Below are positions 24,586 to 32,600 of a stretch of 34,144 nt of DNA, piece by piece. Below the pieces are notes generated by a model. That model did not search any database and was not told where the DNA came from. It was given only the letters and a program-made list of their open reading frames with translations. The translations under genes and the position numbers were made by a program. Position 1 is the first letter of the stretch; every line of letters begins with the position of its first letter. The DNA lies in the NCBI GenBank assembly GCA_024641325.1, contig JAHEDJ010000001.1:257375-291518 (forward strand). The letters run 5' to 3'. The stretch comes from a bacterium (GTDB lineage: Bacteria; Actinomycetota; Acidimicrobiia; Spongiisociales; JAHEDJ01).

Positions 24586-25650
24586 ATGATCAAATACTTG
24601 GGATCCAAACGCCGCCTCGTGCCGGTGCTCGGCGACTTGCTCACCGATGCAGGTGCTGCCAGCGCGCTCGACCTGTTCACCGGAACCACCAGGGTGGCCC
24701 GCGCCTTCAAAGAACGCGGCGCGGTTGTTACCGCAGTGGATACCGCGAGGTATTCGGAGATCTTCGGCCGGTGTTACCTGGAACTCGACGGAGACACGGT
24801 TGACCGTGAAGAACTCGCCATGGTCCTCGACCGTCTGAACTCACTCGATGGCGTCGCCGGCTACTTCACGGAAACCTTCAGCCGGGAGGCGCGCTTCTTC
24901 CAGACGCACAATGCCGAGCGCGTAGACGCGATAAGGAATGTCATAGAGGAGGAATTCTCCGGGTCGTGGATGTACCCGGTGTTGCTGACTTCCCTGATCC
25001 TTGCGGCCGATCGAGTTGACTCCACGACCGGTGTCCAGATGGCATATGTGAAGCAATGGGCCCCCCGTTCGTTCAAACCTCTCGAGATGCGCACACCCGA
25101 ACTGATCGCGGGCAGCGGCCACGCGGTCCGCGGCGATGCGCTTGAACTGGCCGGCAGTCTCGGATCTTTCGATTTTGCCTACCTCGATCCTCCCTACAAC
25201 CAGCATCGCTACTTCACCAACTATCACATCTGGGAGACGCTCGTGGCGTGGGATTCCCCGGAACACTACGGGGTGGCGTGCAAGCGACTCGACAGTCGGG
25301 ATGCGGAGACGAAGAGCGTTTTCAACCGGAAGCGAGAGATGCCACAAGCCCTCGCAGCGGTGATCGACGCCGTTGATGCTCACCTGATCGTGTTGTCATA
25401 CAACGATGAGTCGTGGATCGAGTTCGGGTCGCTCGTCGCAATGATGGAGCGCCGCGGCAGCGTACGCGCTCTAGCCTTCGACTCGAAGCGGTACGTAGGC
25501 GCTCAGATCGGCATTCACAATCCGAACGGCGACCGGGTCGGTGAAGTGTCGCACCTTCGCAATCTGGAGTACGTGCTGCTCGCCGGTGACTCCGGCCTGG
25601 TGGATCGGCTCGTGATCCCTCTCGATCGCTACCTGGTTCGCACCTCCTGA
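24586..25650 (+). CDS. Solitary DNA adenine N6-methyltransferase (D12 class)
   Basis: 354 residues from the ATG at 24586, giving MIKYLGSKRRL, the N-terminal AdoMet-binding motif of D12/Dam-like enzymes. Motif I is DLFTGTTRVARAF (29-41) and catalytic motif IV is DPPY (201-204), followed by NQHRYFTNYHIWETL. Between them is a target-recognition region of about 130 residues. The target sequence cannot be inferred. No restriction endonuclease gene is adjacent: the neighbours are an esterase and a small zinc-ribbon-like ORF. It is either an orphan regulatory methylase or the remnant of a restriction system. The SD is weak. Confidence 0.9.
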   Translation: MIKYLGSKRRLVPVLGDLLTDAGAASALDLFTGTTRVARAFKERGAVVTAVDTARYSEIFGRCYLELDGDTVDREELAMVLDRLNSLDGVAGYFTETFSREARFFQTHNAERVDAIRNVIEEEFSGSWMYPVLLTSLILAADRVDSTTGVQMAYVKQWAPRSFKPLEMRTPELIAGSGHAVRGDALELAGSLGSFDFAYLDPPYNQHRYFTNYHIWETLVAWDSPEHYGVACKRLDSRDAETKSVFNRKREMPQALAAVIDAVDAHLIVLSYNDESWIEFGSLVAMMERRGSVRALAFDSKRYVGAQIGIHNPNGDRVGEVSHLRNLEYVLLAGDSGLVDRLVIPLDRYLVRTS

Positions 25651-26012
25651 TGTCGGCCGGCTGAACTCATGTTGGCGGCCAGGATCGGGTCGGTTGGACA
25701 CAGCAGCAATGTTGCTCCGTCATGTGACAACCAGAGGCCGTCTGCGACCAGCAGCCACTGGTGAGGGGGAAAGACGGCGAGGCGAGCCGTCGCCCGGCGC
25801 GATGGTGAACGATAGGCAAGCGTCTCCGGAGCAGGGGAGCGTAGCGAGGGCAGCCTGGCGACGAGTTCAAACCTGCCAAACAGCCGGGCCATCCCTTCAG
25901 CCGGGTCCAGCGGTCGACCGTCCGACCACCATTCGACTGCACCGCAGTTGCTGCAGGCGACGACGCCGGTGGATCCTTCCCATGTCACGTTGTGTCTGCA
26001 TTCTGGCCTCAT
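25629..26012 (-). CDS. Small hypothetical protein, possible zinc-binding N-terminus
   Basis: 127 residues. The N-terminus carries Cys5, His7 and a CSNCG pair (residues 20-23), which could bind zinc, followed by EWWSDGRPLDPAEGMARLFGRFELV and a C-terminal region with LLVADGLWLSHDGATLLLCPTDP. No strong SD precedes the ATG. Its 3' end overlaps the methyltransferase gene by 22 nt on the opposite strand. I do not recognise the family. Without it, 25651-26093 would be a non-coding gap of about 440 bp. No tRNA-like fold was seen there. Confidence 0.45.
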   Translation of the reverse strand: MRPECRHNVTWEGSTGVVACSNCGAVEWWSDGRPLDPAEGMARLFGRFELVARLPSLRSPAPETLAYRSPSRRATARLAVFPPHQWLLVADGLWLSHDGATLLLCPTDPILAANMSSAGRHQEVRTR

Positions 26013-26093
26013 GCACCCACTGTGCCAGACGGGTGTGACAGTTTCTCAGCCGGTAACCCGTATCATCATGGCCGTTAGCTTTCGTCGGGACGT

Positions 26094-26528
26094 ATGCTCG
26101 ACGATGTGCGAGTTGCGCTGTTCCTTGTTCTCGTCCTGGCTTCCTGTGGTGTCGATGATGTCGACCCGATCGGGGAGCCGGCCGGCGAGCCGGAGTCGAG
26201 CACCACGGAGAAGGCCATGACCGAAGGCTGTGCCGATGTGATTGGCGTCGAGGTCGTCTCGAGCGGTGACCGGACGTTCGCTTTCCATGTGACCGTCTCT
26301 TCAGCCGATGAAGGGTGGGACAAGTACGCAGACGAGTGGGTCGTCCGCGCCCCCGACGGGCGAGTCCTGGGCAAACGTACTCTGACCCATCCCCATGAGA
26401 ACGAACAGCCGTTTACTCGAACGTTGAGCGGCGTTGAAATACCGGCAGGATTGGACACGGTGATCGTGGCGGCGAGAGATTCGGTCGCCGGCTACTGCGG
26501 CAGACAGTTTGAAATCGCCATCCCGTAG
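26094..26528 (+). CDS. Small lipoprotein, unknown function
   Basis: 144 residues. The N-terminus MLDDVRVALFLVLVLASCG has a lipobox (LASC, lipidated Cys18). An acidic, proline-containing linker (about 20-42) leads to a compact domain rich in beta strands: TFAFHVTVSSADEGWDKYADEWVVRAPDGRVLGKRTLTHPHENEQPFTRTLSGVEIP. Two further Cys residues, in EGCADV and GYCGRQ, could pair as a disulfide outside the membrane. The domain looks Ig-like or FxLD-like, but I cannot name a family. The SD is weak (CGGGAC). It converges with the universal stress gene with only a few bases between stops. Confidence 0.7.
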   Translation: MLDDVRVALFLVLVLASCGVDDVDPIGEPAGEPESSTTEKAMTEGCADVIGVEVVSSGDRTFAFHVTVSSADEGWDKYADEWVVRAPDGRVLGKRTLTHPHENEQPFTRTLSGVEIPAGLDTVIVAARDSVAGYCGRQFEIAIP

Positions 26529-26531
26529 CGG

Positions 26532-27062
26532 TCAGGCTCGTTGCCCATCTATGACCCGGCGGCGCTCATCGCGCTCGACATCATCGAACGTTCGCGCAAC
26601 TCCCGGAACCAGCACCAGCGGAACCGTGGAAAGCTGCATGACTTTGACCGACACGCTGTTCCAGACGGTCTCATCGAAAATTGGTCTGGTCGAACCCATG
26701 ACGATCATGTCCGCGCCGTGCTCATCGGCGATACGGACTATGACTTCGCCTGCGTTTTCACCTTGCTCGAGAATTGTCTGCGCCGCGATCCCGTGCGTGC
26801 GGAGTGCTGCAACGACCGGTTCGATCAACCGGGCGCCGCGCTCCTCGACATAGCTCCGAATAAGCTGCTTCTGAAGCGTGGCCGGATCGGTGCCATCATC
26901 GAACGGGCGCCACTCGCCATCCTCGAGGTCGTCGAGGAACGAGAGCGGAACTTCTATTACGGTCATCACCGAAACGCGGAGATCGTCGTGGGTCATGGTC
27001 GCGACGAGGGCGGCAACTCGAGCAGCGGGCAGAGCACCAGCGGTGGCGATCAGAATGTGCAC
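26532..27062 (-). CDS. Universal stress protein (UspA-like)
   Basis: 176 residues with a GTG start (MHILIATAG). A single Usp domain is visible: the N-terminal strand and helix, an extended middle helix, and GENAGEVIVRIADEHGADMIVMGSTRP. Then VWNSVSVKVMQLSTVPLVLVPG matches the G-x2-G-x9-G(S/T) ATP-binding segment in a degenerate form: the second Gly is replaced (MGSTRP) and the GS becomes NS, so ATP binding may be lost. A charged tail of about 20 residues (RTFDDVERDERRR) follows. It is divergent from the flavin reductase, with a 65-nt intergenic region. Confidence 0.85.
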   Translation of the reverse strand: MHILIATAGALPAARVAALVATMTHDDLRVSVMTVIEVPLSFLDDLEDGEWRPFDDGTDPATLQKQLIRSYVEERGARLIEPVVAALRTHGIAAQTILEQGENAGEVIVRIADEHGADMIVMGSTRPIFDETVWNSVSVKVMQLSTVPLVLVPGVARTFDDVERDERRRVIDGQRA

Positions 27063-27127
27063 GGTGAAAGATTAGGGCAACTGGATAGATCAGGCGACGG
27101 CTTACCAGGATATGTCAGGAGGACTCA

Positions 27128-27634
27128 ATGGCCGAACTACAGGCAGAACTCATCAACCGGGTGACTTGGAGTATTCCCACCGCGCTGGCACTGGTCGGCT
27201 CACACGCCGGCGAGGGGTGGAACGCAATGACGACGAGCTGGATTACCCAGGTGGCCATGGAACCTGTCCTGGTAGGAGTCGGTGTCGACAAGAAGGCCGT
27301 GACCCATGGCCTGATCGTTGAGGGAGGCTCGTTCTCAATCAATCTCTGGTCCGCAGACGACACAGGGACATTCGTCAAATTCTCGAAACCGGCCACAAAG
27401 GACGGCATGCAGTTGAACGGCCGACCGATACGCGAGGGCGTGACCGGCGCGCCGATCTTTGAAGAGGCCGTCGCCTGGATGGATCTCGAACTGTGGAAAG
27501 CGGTCGACTGCGGGTCGCACACCTTTTTCATCGGGGAGATCGTCGATGCCGGGCTCCCTGATCCGGAGGCAACGGTCGCCTCGATGAGAGACACACGGAT
27601 GAAGTACGGCGGTGTGAAACGCGGCGGTCATTGA
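27128..27634 (+). CDS. Flavin reductase-like FMN-binding protein
   Basis: 168 residues. AGGAGG (27117-27122) lies 5 nt before the ATG. The pattern WSIPTALALVGSHAGEGWNAMTTSWITQVAMEPVLVGVGV fits the N-terminal FMN-binding barrel of flavin-reductase domain proteins, including the central (N)AMTTSW motif. HTFFIGEIVDA is the typical late strand. Such proteins reduce flavins with NAD(P)H for partner monooxygenases, or act as stand-alone FMN oxidoreductases. The SDR gene follows after 38 nt on the same strand with a nearly identical SD, so the two are probably one operon. Confidence 0.88.
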   Translation: MAELQAELINRVTWSIPTALALVGSHAGEGWNAMTTSWITQVAMEPVLVGVGVDKKAVTHGLIVEGGSFSINLWSADDTGTFVKFSKPATKDGMQLNGRPIREGVTGAPIFEEAVAWMDLELWKAVDCGSHTFFIGEIVDAGLPDPEATVASMRDTRMKYGGVKRGGH

Positions 27635-27672
27635 AACCGGAGTGATGCCTAGCATCCGATCAGGAGGACTTC

Positions 27673-28449
27673 ATGGATGTAAGAGTTGACGAGAAGGTCG
27701 CGATAGTCACCGGAGCCAGCAGGGGCATAGGTGAGGCGATAGCCGCCGAGTTCCTCAGGAGCGGAGCAAGTGGAGTGGTGATCACAGGACGTCGTGAGGA
27801 GAACCTCGCCGCGGCCAGGGCGAGGATTGCCGATGAAATCGGCGATCGGGATCGACTGCTCACGGTCGTGGCCCGTGCCGATGATCGAGATCACGCAGAG
27901 TCGACGGTGCAGCAGGCGATTAGTGAGTTTGGCGGATGCGACATCCTCGTGAACAACGCCGGCACCAATCCGGCTCCCGGGACACTCTCCGACGTAGATC
28001 TAGGCGCACTGGAGAAGACCTGGTCGGTCAACCAGCTGGGCCCGATTCTCTGGGCCCGCTCGGCTTTCAACCATTGGATGAAGGATCATGGGGGCTCGAT
28101 CATCAATGTGGCTTCGGTAGGAGGTATGCGCCCCACCCCGGTGCTCGGCGCGTACAACATCTCGAAAGCTGCGTTGATATTCGCCACTCAACAGCTGGCC
28201 CTCGAGATGGCGCCGATGGTGAGGGTGAACGCTGTAGCACCTGCGGTCGTCAAGACCCGGCTATCGGCTGCGCTCTGGGAGGGCGGTGAGGAAGCGGCTG
28301 CCGCCACCCACCCGCTTGGCCGGCTCGGTGAGCCGGAGGATGTGGCAAATGCGGTGCTGTTCCTGGCCTCGGAGGCGGCTTCGTGGATCACCGGCGCAAT
28401 CCTTCCGGTTGACGGGGGAGTGATTGGAGCTGCAGGCAGCCTGAGCTAG
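27673..28449 (+). CDS. Short-chain dehydrogenase/reductase
   Basis: 258 residues; AGGAGG lies 5 nt before the ATG. Classical SDR motifs: TGASRGIG cofactor loop (about 14-21), NNAG (about 94-97), catalytic Ser in INVASVGG, and YNISK (Tyr-x3-Lys). The C-terminal segment FLASEAASWITGAILPVDGG is typical of 3-oxoacyl-ACP reductase-like (FabG-like) SDRs. An Arg directly before the second Gly of the Rossmann loop, and ITGRREEN at the end of beta-2, favour NADPH. The substrate is not evident. Probable operon with the flavin reductase. Confidence 0.93.
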   Translation: MDVRVDEKVAIVTGASRGIGEAIAAEFLRSGASGVVITGRREENLAAARARIADEIGDRDRLLTVVARADDRDHAESTVQQAISEFGGCDILVNNAGTNPAPGTLSDVDLGALEKTWSVNQLGPILWARSAFNHWMKDHGGSIINVASVGGMRPTPVLGAYNISKAALIFATQQLALEMAPMVRVNAVAPAVVKTRLSAALWEGGEEAAAATHPLGRLGEPEDVANAVLFLASEAASWITGAILPVDGGVIGAAGSLS

Positions 28450-28464
28450 CCGGTCGGTGGGCGA

Positions 28465-29655
28465 TCACGCATCGAGCGGATATCCGGGCTGGCCGTTAGC
28501 GAACCAGTCCTCGACGGCTGCCGCCGTGCCCACATCCCGACCGGCTTCGCTGGACAGCACGTACCTGTGGTGCAGTATGTCGCAATAGGCCTGAACAGGA
28601 TCCGAGACGCGGGTGGCTCCGTACAGTCGGTCCATCATCGGTCGGAATTCCTCGATCCTCCACCGCATCGCGTCGATCACCCGATCCGAATCCGGAGGCT
28701 GCTGGGCGTAGAAGTAGTGAACGTCCCCGAGAATGTATCGAGCCTGTTGTTCCAGAGCCCGGACTCCGGTCAGCTCCTCCAGGCGCCTGGCGTGGAAATC
28801 GCGCACGCCGATCCTGATATGAACTTTGATCCTTCTCCCTTCCTCGGACGGGAGAAGTTCGACCTCATCCACACTCAGCCCGAGACTGTTGAGTCGTTCA
28901 ACTCGTTCGCGAATGCGATAGCGTTCCTCCGGGCGTATCACCAGTTCCTGATTGAGCTCCAGCCAAAGGGCGAGATAGCGCGCTGCGATGTCCTCGCCGA
29001 GCTCGAGGTCTGCCTCTTCGAGGTCGTAACCCTGCCGCGCGGCTATGTCGGCCATGCCGCCGGCGACGTTCTCGATCATGATCTGGAGGTCCTCCAGACG
29101 GCGCCCCTCACTGAGCTCCGACTGGATCTCGGCGGTCTCGGCATCAACCATGATGGTTTCGATGGCGTCGGCATCGAAGCGGTAAAGCACGTTCGAAAGA
29201 GAGCAATCGCCCCAAAAACATCCGGCAAGGTGAAGCTGAACCAGTAACCATGCGAACGCGTCGAGCATCTGAGTGCGCCTGGGTCCGAATCCTGCACCTT
29301 CCAACAGTTCACGATACGAAAACGAGAAATCGGCGTAGCGAGTGATGAGGGCGGAGGATCTCTCTTCGTGCGGGTCGCTCGAACGATCCTCAACGAGCCC
29401 GATCGGGATGACCGAGGGGACTCCGGTGCCCTCCAGGTCGCGCAGGACTGTGTAGTCACGCCGGGCGGCGCGCTGGGGGAGTTCCTTTATGACGTATGTG
29501 CCTTCCCGATACACGACGAATCGCACCTCATGGCGCGAAATGCCTTTCGGAAGGTAGACGATTCGATCGGTCGTCCAGTCGACGATGGACTTGTCCCATT
29601 CGAGGTCGAGGAAATCAGGGTGACCCGAGCGAACCGTCATGCTGTAGGAGGTCAT
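28465..29655 (-). CDS. DUF4032-type protein with protein-kinase-like N-terminal half
   Basis: 396 residues. The N-terminal half has kinase landmarks: TYVIKELP with Lys57, QLHLAGCFWGDCSLSNVL with His142, Asp150 and Asn155 (catalytic-loop pattern HxxxxxxxDxxxxN), and MVDAETAE with Asp171 at the metal-binding position. The C-terminal half (about 250-396) is helical with a hydrophilic, Glu/Arg-rich surface and corresponds to the DUF4032 region as I recall it. The substrate is unknown; lipid, sugar or protein phosphorylation are all open. It lies 42 nt downstream of lhr on the same strand. The start codon has no clear SD, and an ATG at 29640 is possible. Confidence 0.82.
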   Translation of the reverse strand: MTSYSMTVRSGHPDFLDLEWDKSIVDWTTDRIVYLPKGISRHEVRFVVYREGTYVIKELPQRAARRDYTVLRDLEGTGVPSVIPIGLVEDRSSDPHEERSSALITRYADFSFSYRELLEGAGFGPRRTQMLDAFAWLLVQLHLAGCFWGDCSLSNVLYRFDADAIETIMVDAETAEIQSELSEGRRLEDLQIMIENVAGGMADIAARQGYDLEEADLELGEDIAARYLALWLELNQELVIRPEERYRIRERVERLNSLGLSVDEVELLPSEEGRRIKVHIRIGVRDFHARRLEELTGVRALEQQARYILGDVHYFYAQQPPDSDRVIDAMRWRIEEFRPMMDRLYGATRVSDPVQAYCDILHHRYVLSSEAGRDVGTAAAVEDWFANGQPGYPLDA

Positions 29656-29663
29656 GGTGGCAC

Positions 29664-29684
29664 GCTACTAGCAACTCGCTCGCA
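29664..29684. repeat. Three GC-phased heptads between lhr and the DUF4032 gene
   Basis: gctacta, gcaactc, gctcgca occupy 29664-29684 in the 42-bp intergenic gap. This is short and could be chance. It is recorded because it has the same phase and gene-end position as the longer arrays. Confidence 0.35.
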
Positions 29685-29697
29685 CGAAGCTCCGGCG

Positions 29698-32600
29698 CTA
29701 CTTGCCGCCGCGGTAGGCAAGACCACGGGGGGTCACGGCGAATCCGTGGCCCTGGAGTGAGTTTCCGAGGAGTGCTGCTGAGGGCGGCAAGCCGTCTATC
29801 TCGTTGACGGTCATCCTTCCCCTCCGTCGTCCGATCAGTCCGACGGCAAGTGCTACGGAATCGTCCGGCTCCTCAAACGTGAGTATGCGTCGTCGATCCA
29901 CATACGCCGCCAGGGATCCCGAACGAATGATGACCCAGGATCCTGCCGCTCTGGCCGGGCGGCCCGCCGGGTGAGCCGGCCAGGGAAGCGCTGCTCCGTA
30001 GAGGTTGGCCGGATCCGTCGCAGCAAGCGCTTCGGTGGCATCTCCTCTCGTGCGAAGGCGGTCGACCGCACCGGGCAGAGCGAACTGGGCGCCGCCCATC
30101 CCCTCCACGAAATAGCCGCGGCGGACCTTGCCGATGTCCTCCATCTGACGCAGGATCGGGTAGAAGCGGGTAAACCCGCCTGGCACGGCTTCGGCCGACG
30201 CGCCGTCACGCGTCACAACGCCGTGCCGCTCCAGCAGTAGGTCCGTCCAGGCGGTGCTGCGGATCGTGTCCGGGAGCTCCGTGTTCATCGCTTCAGAAAC
30301 CAACCACCACCGTCCGGCGGTGGACGGTGCGAATGTTGATCTCAGTGCTCCTCGACGTGAGCCCTTGCGTTTCCTCGCAGACAGTGAGCGAACGGGCGCC
30401 AGGGTGTCGTTTGTGATCAATCCCTGCCACACGAGGTCCCAGAGGGCATCGTGGACTCCATCGGGATCGCCGCCGCCGGCCGCTTCGTAGATATCGGCGA
30501 AGAACGATGCTCCACGTCGCAGCAGGAGATCGAGGATGGAGTCATGAATCCCGGTTGCTGTGAAATCGGTCGGTCGCGCGAAGGCGAGTTTCGAGAGCTG
30601 CTCTCGGAAGAACAAAGCCAGCTTGCCGTCGCGGGATCCCAGAGAGCCGTGGCCGACCCATACGATGTCACCGGCCAGCATCAGCTGGTCCAGCATCGCC
30701 GGGTCGTAGCGCATTCGTGCGGCGAGGATGTCACTCTCCAAGGCGGAGGCGGCAACGGGATAGCCCTGCAGCTGACGAACGATCTCGACCAGCCGATCGG
30801 AAGATCGTCTGACTCCTCCAACTCCGTGCCAATTGATTGCGAATGCAGCCATTGTGGCGGTGTCGACCGGCTCGATTTCGGAGCGAAGCACGGCGAGCGA
30901 GCGCCGCTTGATGCGGCGGAGGACCTCATTGTCCACCCATTCGGTTTCCGAACCATCCGGTCGGAAGGCGCCGTGGACTACGCGCCCCGCCGCCTCGAGC
31001 GAAGCCAACGCTGTGGCGACGACCGCGATCGGCAAACCGAGTGCCAGGGAGGCGGTTTCAACAGAAAACGGGCAGTGGGTGCGGGCAAATCTCGAGACGA
31101 CGTCGCCCAGGGGATCTTCCACCGGATCCAGGAAGACCTGCGGCACACCAACGGGGGGCTGAACGCCCAGTGCATCTCGCAGTCGCGCCGCATCGTCGAT
31201 GGCCGCCCATCGTGGCAAGCCCCCCATGTGGATCTCGATTGCCTGATTGCGCGCGTGGAGTTCCGCCAGGAGGGGGAGTGGATCCTCGTCGGTCAGACGG
31301 GCCGTCAACTCTTCCACCGTTAGAGGGCCGAGCTGGCGAAGGAGATCGTGGACACCGGAACGGCCCGTGGCCTGGTAACCGGAGGCGAGACGCTGCAGCT
31401 CCAGTTCTACGGCTGCGATCACGTCCGGTGACAAGAGTTGCCGTAGCTCGCCCTCGCCGAGTAGTTCGCCGAGTAGTTCGCGATCGAGAGTGAGTGCGGC
31501 GGCCCGGCGCTCGGCGAGCGGCGTATCACCCTCATATAGAAACGAGGCAACGAATTCAAAGAGCAGTGACGACGCGAAGGGGCTCGGAGAATCCAGTTCA
31601 ACCTCGACCATCCGTATCTTGCGGGACCGTAGGTCGCGTAGCAAGTCGACGAGGGACGGAACGTCGAAGTCGTCCTGCAGGATCTCCCGGTAGGTTTCGA
31701 GGACGATCGGGAAGGACCCGAACTGCCGGACAATGTTGAGGAGATCGCCGGCGCGGCGGCGTTGCAGCCAGAGCGGCGTGCGCTTGCCCGGCCTTCGACG
31801 TGGCAACAGCAGCGAACGGGCGGACGCTTCCCGGAAACGGGCGGCGAACATTGCGGTATCGGCTAGGTGATCTACCAGTTCGGATTCGATTTCTTCGGGG
31901 TCGATGAACAAGTCGGCAGCCGAGGGGATGTCGTCTTGATCCGGAAAGCGAAGTGCGATCCCATCGTCGCCCCAGATCACGTCGACGGCTCGATCGTGAG
32001 TTTGGCGGAAGCGGGCGGTCAAAGCCATGGCCCATGGGGCATGCACCCTGGCCCCGAAGGGCGACAGGACCACGACTCGCCAATCGCCGATCTCATCGCG
32101 GAAGCGCTCCACGACAACGGTGTCGTCCGTGGGTAGGTGGCCGGTCGCCTCCAGTTCTTCCTCCAGATAGCCGGCCAGATTCGAGGCGGCGAGCTCATCT
32201 AGTCGATAGTGATCGACGAGGGTGCGCTCGGCGTCGCGCCGGTCGAGCTTGCCGATAGTGCGAGTGAAGGCGCCGAGGGCGCGTCCGGTTTCGATCGTTC
32301 TCCCGAGCATGTCCCCGTGCCAGAACGGCATGGTTGCTCCGGATTCTCCCGGGGCGGGAACCACCTCTACCCGGTCGGCGGTGATTTCGTTGATTCTCCA
32401 GGTGGAGGCACCGAGGATGAAGACATCGCCGACCCTCGACTCGTAGACCATCTCCTCATCGAGCTCACCGACCCGCGCCCCATCGGGAAGGTGCACGGTG
32501 TAGAGGCCGCGGTCGGGGATCGTACCCGGGTTCTGCACAGCGAGCTGTAGAGCCCCCGGACGACCCTCGATCGTATTGGCGACGCGATCCCAATCGACGC

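Noticed and set aside
25651..26093. Possible RNA gene in the region after the methyltransferase
   Set aside because: No tRNA cloverleaf or strong GC-rich hairpin was found, and most of the region is open as a small minus-strand ORF.
26585..26594. Palindrome CGAACGTTCG as a third LexA box
   Set aside because: The four central bases of the LexA operator are missing, and it lies inside the 3' part of the universal stress gene.
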